Positions 22,652-30,451 of a DNA stretch of 64,000 nt are shown piece after piece. Source of the DNA: DASSUW01 sp963789005 (GTDB taxonomy: Bacteria > Actinomycetota > Thermoleophilia > Solirubrobacterales > Solirubrobacteraceae); contig CAWBIZ010000004.1 of the NCBI GenBank assembly GCA_963789005.1, positions 310,001 through 374,000 on the forward strand, read 5' to 3'. Position 1 is the stretch's first letter, and each line of letters opens with the position of its first letter. The position numbers and the translations under genes were made by a program. The notes beneath the pieces were generated by a model. The model made no database searches, was not told the DNA's origin, and was given only the letters and a program-made list of their open reading frames with translations.

Positions 22652-23030
22652 GCTTGCCCGTCACGTTCCCGAGCGCGAAGCGCCGCGTCGAGCTGTTGCC
22701 GCGCGCCCCGACGGCGATCATGTCGGCGCCGGTCTCCTCGGCGACGTCGATCAGCGTGTCCGCCGCGTCGCCCTCCTGGACGTGCAGCTCGACGTTGAAG
22801 CCCGCCTCGTCGAAGCGGCGCTGGGCGCGCGCGGCGACGTCCGAGGCCACGCCCCGCAGGCTCACGGGCTCGACCTTGGCGCTCAAGCCCAGGCGCTCGA
22901 GCGCCGAGCGGCCCGGGAACGCACACACCAGATGGATGGTCGCTCCGCTTCCCTTGGCCAGCTCGATGACCTTCTGGACGGCCGCCTCAGCAGTGGGGGA
23001 GCCGTCGGATCCGACGACGATCGCGTTCAT
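22611..23030 (-). CDS. Universal stress protein (UspA family)
   Basis: A 139-residue single-domain UspA-like protein. It starts MNAIVVGSDGSPTAEAAV, with the typical Asp of the first strand, and near the end has the ATP-binding loop VGARGNSSTRRFALGNVTGKLTHHATTTLLIVR in the usual G-x2-G-x9-G-(S/T) arrangement. It likely binds ATP and acts in stress survival. It overlaps the convergent MFS gene tail-to-tail by 41 bp. Confidence 0.88.
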   Translation of the reverse strand: MNAIVVGSDGSPTAEAAVQKVIELAKGSGATIHLVCAFPGRSALERLGLSAKVEPVSLRGVASDVAARAQRRFDEAGFNVELHVQEGDAADTLIDVAEETGADMIAVGARGNSSTRRFALGNVTGKLTHHATTTLLIVR

Positions 23031-23069
23031 AGGGCTGAGCCTATCCCGACCGGCCCATAATCGGGAGCC

Positions 23070-23522
23070 GTGTCGAGCGTCAGCGCCAGCATCAGCGTCC
23101 CGGGGCGGCTCGCCGAGGTCGAGGCCGTGTGGTACGACCCGCACCGCTGGCCGTCCTGGATCGACGGCTTCGGCCACGTGGTCAAGCTCGAGGGCGAGTG
23201 GCCGGAGGTCGGCGCGCGGCTGATGTGGCAGTCGCCGCCCACGGGCCGAGGGCTCGTACAGGAGCGGGTGACCGCGTTCGAGGCGCGCACGGGCCAGACG
23301 CTCGAGGTCGAGGACGAGCGCCTGCGCGGCCTCCAGACCGTGGCCTTCGAGGCCGTGGGCGACGACGTGCGCGTGACGCTCGCGCTCGAGTACGAGCTCA
23401 AGCAGGCGGGCAGCTTCCGCCCGCTCCTCGACCGCCTCTTCGTCCGCCGCTCGCTGGGCGACTCGCTGCGCCGGACCGTCACCCGCTTCGCCTACGAGCG
23501 ACGCGCCGAAGCGGAGGCTTGA
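23070..23522 (+). CDS. SRPBCC (polyketide cyclase-like) family protein
   Basis: A 150-residue START/SRPBCC-fold protein with a hydrophobic ligand pocket. Characteristic pieces are the N-terminal strand VSASISVPG, WYDPHRWPSWIDGF (about 22-35, the common (D/N)-x-xx-WP-xW pattern), and the long C-terminal helix LDRLFVRRSLGDSLRRTVTRF. The start is GTG at 23070, 39 bp from the divergent usp gene. The ligand is unknown; the family covers lipid transport and aromatase/cyclase roles. Confidence 0.7.
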   Translation: MSSVSASISVPGRLAEVEAVWYDPHRWPSWIDGFGHVVKLEGEWPEVGARLMWQSPPTGRGLVQERVTAFEARTGQTLEVEDERLRGLQTVAFEAVGDDVRVTLALEYELKQAGSFRPLLDRLFVRRSLGDSLRRTVTRFAYERRAEAEA

Positions 23523-23550
23523 GCAGAACCGCTCGGCTAGGGTGAGCCGC

Positions 23551-24423
23551 ATGTTCGTGTTCAAAGCAGGGGTCGTCGGCGCGGGGGTGATGGGAGGCGA
23601 GATCTCCCAGGTCATCGCCGCCGCGGGCGTCCCGGTGGTGCTCAAGGACGTCGACCAGCGGTTCGTCGACGCGGGACTGAAGAAGGCGCGCGAGGTCACC
23701 CAGGGCCAGGTCGCGAAGCTCGTCAAGAAGGGCAAGCTGTCGGAGGAGGACGCCGCCGCCCAGGCCGAGCGCACGCTCGGGCTGATCACCGGCACGACGT
23801 CCTACGACGCGTTCGGCGACGTCGACTTCGTGATCGAGGCGGTGCCGGAGAAGATGGAGATCAAGCACGCGGTGTTCGCGGAGCTCGACGCCGCCACGCC
23901 CGGCCACGCGATCCTCGCCTCCAACACCTCCGGCCTGTCGATCACCGAGATCGGCGACGCCACCAACCGGCCCGACAAGGTCGTCGGCTTCCACTTCTTC
24001 TGGCCGGCGTCCTACATGCGGCTGGTCGAGGTGATCGAGGGCGACGACACGTCGCCGGAGACGGCCCAGGCGGCCGCCAACTTCGCGCAGGCGATCAGGA
24101 AGATGCCGGTCCGCGCCCAGGAGTGCCCGGGCTTCGTCGTCAACCGGATCCTCGTCTCCACGGCGAGCGAGATCTGGCGCTACCAGGACGAGACGGGCAT
24201 CCCGGTCGAGGAGCTCGACGCCTTCATCATGGAGAAGGCGCAGATGCCGATGGGGCCGTTCCGGGTCGCCGACATGTCCGGGCTCGACACCGTCGTCAAG
24301 GTCGCGCGCGACATGCGCGACGCCTACGGCGACCGCTTCTACGTGCACCGCGGGATGGAGGAGCGCATGGAGCGGGGCGAGCTCGGCGCCAAGACCGGGA
24401 AGGGCTTCTATGAGCACGCCTGA
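23551..24423 (+). CDS. 3-hydroxyacyl-CoA dehydrogenase (NAD-binding plus first C-terminal domain)
   Basis: About 290 residues. The N-terminal Rossmann domain has VGAGVMGGEISQVIAAAGV (about 8-26) with the G-x-G-x2-G loop. FHFFWPASYMRLVEVIEG carries the region of the catalytic His of the His-Glu pair. The C-terminal helical domain includes CPGFVVNRILVS and MGPFRVADMSGLDTVVKV, and it ends TGKGFYEHA. ATG 23551 is preferred; GTG 23542 is in frame. It overlaps the next gene by 14 bp. It oxidises 3-hydroxyacyl-CoA in beta-oxidation. The second C-terminal domain found in FadB-type proteins is encoded by the following gene instead. Confidence 0.85.
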   Translation: MFVFKAGVVGAGVMGGEISQVIAAAGVPVVLKDVDQRFVDAGLKKAREVTQGQVAKLVKKGKLSEEDAAAQAERTLGLITGTTSYDAFGDVDFVIEAVPEKMEIKHAVFAELDAATPGHAILASNTSGLSITEIGDATNRPDKVVGFHFFWPASYMRLVEVIEGDDTSPETAQAAANFAQAIRKMPVRAQECPGFVVNRILVSTASEIWRYQDETGIPVEELDAFIMEKAQMPMGPFRVADMSGLDTVVKVARDMRDAYGDRFYVHRGMEERMERGELGAKTGKGFYEHA

Positions 24424-25519
24424 GACGCAGACGCAGATCGACGAGCGGATCGCCGACCGCTTCATGCTCAAGGCGCTGGTCGAGGCCTGCCTGGTGGTCG
24501 AGGAGGGCATCGCGGGCGTCCGCGACATCGACCTCGGGATGATGATGGGCACGGGCATGGTGCCCGGGCCGTTCGCGCGCGCGGACTTCCGCGGGCTCGA
24601 CGAGGTGCTGGCCGCGCTCGAGCGCGCCGAGGACGAGTGGGGCGAGGGCTTCGACCCGCCGCTGCTCCTGCGCCGGCTCGTCGCCCAGGGCCGCCTGGGG
24701 GCCAAGAGCGGCCAGGGGTTCTATCCGTACCCGCAGCCCGACGCCGGCTTCGAGGGCGCCCCGGTCAAGCTCGACACCCGCGGCGAGGTGGCGATCCTGT
24801 GGCTCGACAACCCGCCCGCGAACTCGCTCTCCCCGGCCGTGATCGAGGCGCTCGAGACGGCCTGGGAGGCCGTCGAGGCGGCCGACGAGGTGAAGGCGAT
24901 GGTGCTCGCCTCGCCGAACCCGGCGCTGTTCTGCGCGGGGGCGGACATCAAGGCGTTCACGCAGATGGACGAGGCCGCCGGCCGCGCCCTGCTCGATCGC
25001 GCGCACGCCCTGCTGCGCTCGTGGGAGCACTCGCGGACGATGACGATCGCGGCCGTCAACGGCATGGCGCTGGGCGGCGGCTGCGAGATCGCGATGGCCT
25101 GCGATGTTCGCCTGGCCGCCTCCTCGGCCTCGTTCGGGCAGCCCGAGATCAGCCTCGGGATCATCCCGGGCTTCGGCGGCACGCAGCGGCTGCCGCGGCT
25201 CGTGGGCTCGGCCAAGGCGCTCGAGATGAACACCGTCGGCGAGCCGATCTCGGCCGAGGAGGCGTACGAGTTCGGCCTCGTGAACCGGCTCGTCGCGGAC
25301 CACGAGCTGTTCGACACGGCTGTGGCGTGGGGCCGCAAGTTCGCGCGCCAGGCGCCGGTCGCGCTCGAGCAGATCAAGCGGGTCTCGCACGCCGGCGACC
25401 TCGACGAGGGGATCGAGGCGGAGAAGGCCGCCTTCATCACGGCGTTCACCTCCGAGGACGCGCGCGAGGGCATCGGCGCGTTCCTGCAGAAACGCATCCC
25501 GGAGTTCAAGGGGCGGTGA
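24410..25519 (+). CDS. Fusion of a 3HCDH C-terminal domain with enoyl-CoA hydratase
   Basis: A 369-residue protein with an unusual domain order. Residues about 10-108 form a 3-hydroxyacyl-CoA dehydrogenase C-terminal domain: DRFMLKALVEACLVVEEGI, MVPGPFARADFRGLDEVL and GRLGAKSGQGFYPY. Residues about 120-369 form a crotonase domain: NSLSPAVIEALE, LFCAGADIKAF, AAVNGMALGGGCEIAMACD (oxyanion hole) and PEISLGIIPGFGGTQRLPR, where the catalytic Glu positions are present. Together with the preceding gene it supplies the hydratase and dehydrogenase activities of FadB, split at a different point. Overlaps of 14 bp upstream and 4 bp downstream show tight coupling. Confidence 0.82.
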   Translation: MSTPETQTQIDERIADRFMLKALVEACLVVEEGIAGVRDIDLGMMMGTGMVPGPFARADFRGLDEVLAALERAEDEWGEGFDPPLLLRRLVAQGRLGAKSGQGFYPYPQPDAGFEGAPVKLDTRGEVAILWLDNPPANSLSPAVIEALETAWEAVEAADEVKAMVLASPNPALFCAGADIKAFTQMDEAAGRALLDRAHALLRSWEHSRTMTIAAVNGMALGGGCEIAMACDVRLAASSASFGQPEISLGIIPGFGGTQRLPRLVGSAKALEMNTVGEPISAEEAYEFGLVNRLVADHELFDTAVAWGRKFARQAPVALEQIKRVSHAGDLDEGIEAEKAAFITAFTSEDAREGIGAFLQKRIPEFKGR

Positions 25520-26295
25520 CCGGGCCAAGCAGGCTTGGACTGAGTTCGCTTCGCGAACATCGCGACGGCGCTGCCCACGACCGCCTCGCCGAGCTGATCC
25601 GCTCGGCGGGGTCGGTCGTCGCGCTCACCGGGGCCGGCGTCTCGGTCCCGTCGGGGATCCCGGACTTCCGCTCGCCCGGCACCGGGCTGTGGGCGAACGT
25701 CGACCCGATGGAGGTGGCCCACATCTCCGTCTGGCGCCGCGAGCCGGAGCGCTTCTGGGGCTTCTACGGGCACCGCTTCGCCGCGCTCGAGGGCAAGCAG
25801 CCCAACGGGGCGCACCGCGCGCTGGCGGAGCTCGACATCCCGGTCATCACCCAGAACATCGACGGCCTGCACGCCGCGGCCGGGTCGCGCGACGTGATCG
25901 AGGTCCACGGCTCGATCGCGTCGGCCTCGTGCCTGGCGTGCGGGGCGCGCTACTCACTCGCCGACACCCGCGCCCGCCTCGAGGCCGCGCCCGACGGCGT
26001 GCCCCGCTGCGACTGCGGCGAGGTGCTCAAGCCCGACGTCGTGCTCTTCGGCGAGCTGCTCGACGAGGGCGCCATGGCCCGGGCGTCGGCGCTGGCCGCC
26101 GGTGCCGACCTGATGCTCTGCGTCGGCTCGTCGCTCGAGGTCTATCCGGCCGCCGGGCTGCCGGAGCTGACGCTGGAGCGCGGCGGCCGGATCGCGATCG
26201 TCACCCAGAGCTCGACCCCGTTCGACCGCTGGGCCGCTGTCCGGCTCGACGGGGACGTGGAGGCCGAGCTGTCAGCGGTGCTCGCCGCGCTGTGA
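25516..26295 (+). CDS. Sir2-type NAD-dependent protein deacylase (sirtuin)
   Basis: About 259 residues. All sirtuin motifs are visible: VVALTGAGVSVPSGIPDFRS (about 35-54, NAD-binding GAG and the PDFR loop), ITQNIDGLHAAAG, catalytic VHGS, a Zn site with CLAC and CDC in CLACGARYSLA and PRCDCGEVLKPDVVLFGE, and LMLCVGSSLEVYPAAGLP. The GTG at 25516 overlaps the hydratase stop (GTGA), so it may deacylate enzymes of the same acyl-CoA pathway. The first about 15 codons contain a palindromic repeat (25522-25561), so the N-terminus may be repeat-derived. Confidence 0.88.
   Translation: MTGPSRLGLSSLREHRDGAAHDRLAELIRSAGSVVALTGAGVSVPSGIPDFRSPGTGLWANVDPMEVAHISVWRREPERFWGFYGHRFAALEGKQPNGAHRALAELDIPVITQNIDGLHAAAGSRDVIEVHGSIASASCLACGARYSLADTRARLEAAPDGVPRCDCGEVLKPDVVLFGELLDEGAMARASALAAGADLMLCVGSSLEVYPAAGLPELTLERGGRIAIVTQSSTPFDRWAAVRLDGDVEAELSAVLAAL
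25522..25561 (+). repeat. 40-bp palindromic repeat inside the 5' end of the sirtuin gene
   Basis: Two adjoining palindromes, GGGCCAAGCAGGCTTGG (25522-25538) and GAGTTCGCTTCGCGAAC (25542-25558). The same pair with small changes occurs in the opposite orientation at 53380-53422, also within the first codons of a gene. It reads through without a stop and would encode GPSRLGLSSLREHR. Confidence 0.65.
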
Positions 26296-26306
26296 CGGCG
26301 CCGGCG

Positions 26307-27158
26307 CTACGCCTTGCCGTCGAGCGTCGCGGCCAAGCGCGCGCGGAGGGCGGCCTCGAGCCGCGCCAGAGGCCCTTCGACCGCCGCAGGCTCGACCGGA
26401 CCGGCCAGCGCCGCCCGCCCGACCGCCTCGACGGCCTCTGCCAAGCCGGACAGCTCGTCGAGCCGCGCCGCCAGATCGCCGACGTCGCGCCACGCCGCCA
26501 GCTCGGCCAGCGCGGCGTCCAGGGCCACCCGCAGCTGCAGCGCGGCCTCGCGCGGGCGCCCGTGCTCGAGATCGCCGCGCGCCCGCAGCACGAGCTCCTC
26601 GCATGCGAGCGGGGCGTCGCGGCCTCCCAGCAGCGCCGCCACCCGCTCCTGCGGCGCGAGCAGCGCCGACCGCGCCGCCGCGGCCTCCGGCCGGGGCAGC
26701 TCGCGCGCGGCCTCCCAGTCGCCCTCGGCGACCTGCTCGCCGGTTCCGTAGCCCACCCGGAAGCCGATCGCCCGCGCGGGATCGGCGTCCGCCACCCACG
26801 GATCCACGCTCGCCAGCCGGTGGCCGGCGACCGCGCGGTTGAGCAATTCCAGCGCCGCGCCGGTCACGCGCGCCCGATCGTCGCCCGCGGCCAGCTCCAG
26901 CCACGCGTCCGCCGCCTCGAGCTCGCCCAGCGGCGTCGCCTCGATCACGGTCGCGCGCGTCATCTCGACGGCCTCCGGCTCGGCCGACGCGCGCCGCACG
27001 CGCGCCTCTCGCCGCGGCCGCCGCCGCGCCGCTGACAGCCCGCCGATGACCAGGATCTGCTGCACGTCGTCGCCCGCGAAGCGCCGCACGACGTAGCGCC
27101 CCGGGTCGGGGCCGAGGCGCCCGGGGAACTCCCACTGGACGAAGCCGAAGCGGTTCAG
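26307..27158 (-). CDS. Hypothetical protein, helical, unknown
   Basis: Up to 283 residues, not recognised. The frame is open to a point where the N-terminal sequence NRFGFVQWEFPGRLGPDPGR looks like real protein. The only start that includes it is CTG 27158; GTG 27089 (MRRFAGDD) is the conventional alternative. After a basic, low-complexity link (RRRPRREARVRRASAEPE) the remainder is Ala/Leu-rich and helical (LDAALAELAAWRDVGDLAARLDELSG). It lies 10 bp from the cell-wall hydrolase gene stop and probably shares its transcript. Function unknown. Confidence 0.5.
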   Translation of the reverse strand: MNRFGFVQWEFPGRLGPDPGRYVVRRFAGDDVQQILVIGGLSAARRRPRREARVRRASAEPEAVEMTRATVIEATPLGELEAADAWLELAAGDDRARVTGAALELLNRAVAGHRLASVDPWVADADPARAIGFRVGYGTGEQVAEGDWEAARELPRPEAAAARSALLAPQERVAALLGGRDAPLACEELVLRARGDLEHGRPREAALQLRVALDAALAELAAWRDVGDLAARLDELSGLAEAVEAVGRAALAGPVEPAAVEGPLARLEAALRARLAATLDGKA

Positions 27159-27168
27159 GGCGGCGAGG

Positions 27169-29649
27169 CTACTCGCCCTTGTGCGACGCCGACGCCCGGC
27201 GCGTGACCTTCAGCGAGTACCTCGACGGCGTGCGGCTGACCTTCGGGTTCTTGATCTCGCCGAGGCGGTCGATGAGCTTGATCCACTGCTTGGGCTTGAG
27301 GATGGCGTTGACCTGCTTGGCCATCTTCGAGTTGGTGCCGTAGAGCGGCTGGAACCCCACGTGGATGTGGTCGTGGTGGTCGCCCATGGCGTACGTGTTC
27401 GTCGCGCCGTCGAACTGCATCAGCGAGATGATCTGGCTCGGCTCCATCGTGCCCTGGAGCGTCAGCAGGCGCTGGATCGTCAGCTCGGTGATCGAGCCGG
27501 CGCCCTGCGTGGCCGGGGCGATCGTGATGCCGTTGATCGCCGCGATGTCGACCGCGTTGCCCGACGAGTGGTGGGAGACGTTGCCGGACTTCGTGTAGAA
27601 GCCGTGCCCGCACTGCAGCGAGCTGACCGTCGGCCGCAGGCCGGAGGCGGCGAGGAACTCGAGCGTCGCCAGCACGCGCCGGTCGATGATGCCCGCGCGG
27701 ATGTCGCGCCGGCCGCACTCGTAGGCGTCGATCTGCGGGTTGGAGAGCACCCGCGCGATCAGGGCCTCCTTGCTCATCAGCAGGATCTGGCCGATCGACG
27801 GGTTGGCGGCGTCGCGCCCGAAGAACGGGTTCTTGCCGGCCGCGCGGTAGATGGCGGTCGACTCGAGCAGCTTCCAGCCGTCGAGGATCGGCTTCGGGTC
27901 GATCGCCGGGGCGCCGCGGCCCGCCGGGCGGATCTTGAACAGCAGGTGCGGGGCGCCCGCGTCGCTGCGCTCGGCGACCCGGCCGAGCACGGTGCCGGCG
28001 ACGACGCGGCTGCCGCGCCGCAGGCGCTTGAGCTCGATGTCCTTGCGGTCGAGCCCGAAGATACGGCTCAAGTAGCCCTCGAAGGTCTGCCAGCCGTCGA
28101 TCTCCCCGGTGCGCTCGAACTCCTGCTGCGCGCCGCCGGCATCGGCCGAGTTCGGCCGCGCCGGGTTCGCGAACAGGCGCTGCTTGGCGGCCGCGGGGGC
28201 CTTCTGGCGCCCGGCGGGAGCTGCGCGGCGGGCGTCCTTGCGCTTGGGCGCGCGGGCGGCCGGGCTGTCGGTCGAGGAGGCGGCCTGCGCGGGCGCGGCG
28301 TCGGGCTTCGGGAGCGCCAGCTCCTTCTTGACCTCGGCCTCGGTCACCGTGCGCGGCTTCGGCGCCGGGTAGCGCTTGGCGACGCTGCCGAGGTGCCCGT
28401 ACGTGTACGTGTTGCCGTAGACGTCCTGCAGCACGACGTAGTTGCCCAGCCGGCGGTTGGAGCCGACCCGCAGGACCTTGCCGTCGTTGACCGCCACCAC
28501 GCGCGAGCGCGCCCGCGTGAAGACCTTGATGTCGTCGCGGTTGGCCGGCTCGACGACCATCGCGGCGTTCCCCTGGCGGACGCGCCGGCCGCGGCGCTCG
28601 AGCTGGTCCGCGTACGTGGCCTTGGCCAGCACCGGGAAGCGACCCTGGGTGAGGCCGGTCAGCGAGCCGACGAGGTTGGCCGGCATGCCGCCGATGACCT
28701 GCGCGCGCAGGAGCACCGAGTCCACGTACCAGTTGGCGTGGTTGTAGGCGAAGACGGCCTGGCGGATGTCGGTGTCGGCGCCCGCCGCGCGCAGGTAGCG
28801 GGCGGCCGCGAAGATCGCGTCGACCGGGTTGTACGGGTCCGCCTTGCCGTCGCCGTTGGCGTCGACGCCGTACGCGCGCCACGTGGCCGGCATGAACTGC
28901 ATCCACCCGAGCGCGCCGGCGGAGCTCACGTTGAGGTTGCGCCCGTAGTCGGTCTCGATCTCGTTGATGGCCGCGAGGATCTCCCAGCGCACGCCGTACT
29001 GGATGCCGGCGGCCTGGTAGATCGGAAGCAGGAACGGCGGGACCCGGAACTTGTCGATGAAGAAGTTGGGGACGCCGATGCGGGCGGCCCCGGGGGTCGA
29101 GAGCGAGAAGGTCGGGTTCGCGGGAGTGGGCGTGCCGTCCGCGCGCTGCGTCCGGTCGACCGAGTCGGCCTTCCCGCGCCCCCCGCCGAGCGCGCGGCCG
29201 GCGCCGCTGCGCAGGTTGCCGGTCGCGCGGTTGACCGGGCTCTCGTCGCCGAAGTTCGAGCCGCTGCCGCCGCCACCCGCGCTGCCGCCACCACCGCCGC
29301 TGCCGCTATCGCCCGAGCTGCCGCCGTCTTCCTGGTCGTTCTCCTTCGGGACCTCGGGGACCTGGACGTCGGGCGTGTCCGGGACGGCCGGTGCCGGCGG
29401 GACCGTGGGCACGGGGGTCGGCGTGGGGATCGCCCCGAGGTCGACGATCGACTGGACGGCTGCCGGAAGGCCGGGGATCTGGACGGAGGAGACCGAGGCG
29501 CCGGGCGGGACGTCGACGGTGGTGACGATCACCTCGCCCGTCACGAGCGTGACCTGGACGCGATGCGGCTCGGCAGAAGCGGTCGCGACGAGGACCCCCG
29601 CGTAGAGCGTGGCAGCCAGTAGTGCGATGAGCAGCTTGCGACCTGTCAT
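27169..29649 (-). CDS. Secreted multidomain cell-wall hydrolase (lytic transglycosylase, LytM-like, D,D-peptidase-like)
   Basis: An 826-residue exported protein: signal peptide at about 1-26, a Pro/Gly/Ser-rich linker (about 70-140), then three domains. (1) About 190-330 is a lytic transglycosylase: EIETDYGRNLNVSSAGALGW holds the catalytic Glu, followed by MQFMPATWRAYG. (2) About 370-425 is a LytM/M23-like beta fold, GNYVVLQDVYGNTYTYGHLG; the HxH of active enzymes is only partly visible and it may be degenerate. (3) About 640-780 has HHSSGNAVDIAAING and DHHDHIHVGFQP, a Zn-peptidase M15/extensin-like pattern. It would cut both glycan and peptide of peptidoglycan. No c-di-AMP riboswitch could be recognised in its leader. 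Confidence 0.72.
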   Translation of the reverse strand: MTGRKLLIALLAATLYAGVLVATASAEPHRVQVTLVTGEVIVTTVDVPPGASVSSVQIPGLPAAVQSIVDLGAIPTPTPVPTVPPAPAVPDTPDVQVPEVPKENDQEDGGSSGDSGSGGGGGSAGGGGSGSNFGDESPVNRATGNLRSGAGRALGGGRGKADSVDRTQRADGTPTPANPTFSLSTPGAARIGVPNFFIDKFRVPPFLLPIYQAAGIQYGVRWEILAAINEIETDYGRNLNVSSAGALGWMQFMPATWRAYGVDANGDGKADPYNPVDAIFAAARYLRAAGADTDIRQAVFAYNHANWYVDSVLLRAQVIGGMPANLVGSLTGLTQGRFPVLAKATYADQLERRGRRVRQGNAAMVVEPANRDDIKVFTRARSRVVAVNDGKVLRVGSNRRLGNYVVLQDVYGNTYTYGHLGSVAKRYPAPKPRTVTEAEVKKELALPKPDAAPAQAASSTDSPAARAPKRKDARRAAPAGRQKAPAAAKQRLFANPARPNSADAGGAQQEFERTGEIDGWQTFEGYLSRIFGLDRKDIELKRLRRGSRVVAGTVLGRVAERSDAGAPHLLFKIRPAGRGAPAIDPKPILDGWKLLESTAIYRAAGKNPFFGRDAANPSIGQILLMSKEALIARVLSNPQIDAYECGRRDIRAGIIDRRVLATLEFLAASGLRPTVSSLQCGHGFYTKSGNVSHHSSGNAVDIAAINGITIAPATQGAGSITELTIQRLLTLQGTMEPSQIISLMQFDGATNTYAMGDHHDHIHVGFQPLYGTNSKMAKQVNAILKPKQWIKLIDRLGEIKNPKVSRTPSRYSLKVTRRASASHKGE

Positions 29650-29777
29650 CCCCGGTACGGGTCCCTCCCACGTCCCCCCGTGGACGCCGTCACGGCGCAG
29701 TGACCCTTCGAACGAGCGTTGAGGCTATCGGTCCCACGAGGCAAGGTGCATTCTGGAACGATTAACCATGCATTGTC

Positions 29778-29806
29778 TTGCGGTGATTTGTCGCGGTTCC
29801 TAAATC
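29778..29806 (+). promoter_or_regulatory. Candidate sigma-70-type promoter for the phasin-like gene
   Basis: TTGCGG (29778-29783) and TAAATC (29801-29806) are separated by 17 bp in the AT-richest part of the 223-bp divergent region 29650-29872. AGGAG lies just before the ATG at 29873. Another TTGACT at about 29824 lacks a good -10. The rest of this gap holds a small hairpin (CCACG/CGTGG at 29668-29682) in the leader of the hydrolase gene and nothing else I recognise. Confidence 0.35.
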
Positions 29807-29872
29807 TTGTCCGAACATCACCCTTGACTTGAGCTTGATGCTCGCCCTTCCAGAGCCCCATCAGGAGAGAAC

Positions 29873-30367
29873 ATGGACGACGACGACAGCGCCCCGAGCG
29901 GGCTTCGCGACCGGATCGCCCGCCAGGGCGAGGACGCGCTGGGCAAGCTCGCGCAGGAGCTGCTCGAGAACCCGCTCGTGAACTCGGCGCTTTCGCGCGC
30001 CTTCGAGGCACGAGAGCGGGCGACGCAGGCCCAGGAGGCCGCGCTGGGGGCGCTCAACATCCCCTCGGCGGCCGACGTCGAGCGGCTGACGCGCCGCCTG
30101 CGCTCCGTGTCCCAGCGCATGGAGGGGATCGAGGAGGCCGTCGACCGCCTCGACCAGCGGCTCGCGGGGATGGCGTCGCCGGCGGGCATGCTCGACGAGC
30201 GCCTGGGAGCGGTCGAGGACCAGCTGTCCAAGCTCGCGCTCGAGATCTCGCATCTGGCGAACGCGCTCGACGGCGCGCCGTCGGCCCCGCCGCGCGAGCA
30301 GGAGCGCTTGAAGGTCGACGAGCCCCCGCCGCCGCCGAAGCGGCGGGCGCCGCGCAAGAAGAAGTAG
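29873..30367 (+). CDS. Phasin-like/polyhydroxyalkanoate granule-associated helical protein
   Basis: A 164-residue protein of mostly long amphipathic helix. LGKLAQELLENPLVNSALSR is followed by LGALNIPSAADVERLTRRLR, where NIPSxxDVxxL is a frequent motif of PhaF/PhaI-type phasins. A coiled coil follows (RSVSQRMEGIEEAVDRLDQR), then a Pro/Lys-rich basic tail PPPPPKRRAPRKKK. The basic tail could bind nucleic acid as in PhaF. AGGAG precedes the ATG. No PHA synthase is in the window, so the granule role is from similarity only. Confidence 0.6.
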   Translation: MDDDDSAPSGLRDRIARQGEDALGKLAQELLENPLVNSALSRAFEARERATQAQEAALGALNIPSAADVERLTRRLRSVSQRMEGIEEAVDRLDQRLAGMASPAGMLDERLGAVEDQLSKLALEISHLANALDGAPSAPPREQERLKVDEPPPPPKRRAPRKKK

Positions 30368-30428
30368 GGGAACGCTGGCCCAGGGGGCCAGGTTCCCTTG
30401 CGGGTGTTCGCCCAGAGGGCGAAACCCG
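30367..30428. terminator. Double hairpin between convergent genes
   Basis: Two hairpins follow each other: GGGAAC-gc-TGGCCC / GGCCA-gg-TTCCC (about 30368-30395) and GCGGGT-g-TTCGCCC / GGGCGAA-a-CCCGC (about 30399-30428). They lie between the ends of the phasin-like gene (plus) and the phosphorylase gene (minus), so they can stop transcription in both directions. There is no long U tract, as is common in high-GC actinobacteria. Confidence 0.6.
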
Positions 30429-30451
30429 CGGCCGGTCAGGGACCCACGCTC

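Noticed and set aside
29650..29872. c-di-AMP (ydaO) riboswitch before the cell-wall hydrolase gene
   Set aside because: Such riboswitches often precede actinobacterial hydrolase genes, and disA is present, but no conserved core of that aptamer could be found in this AT-richer gap.
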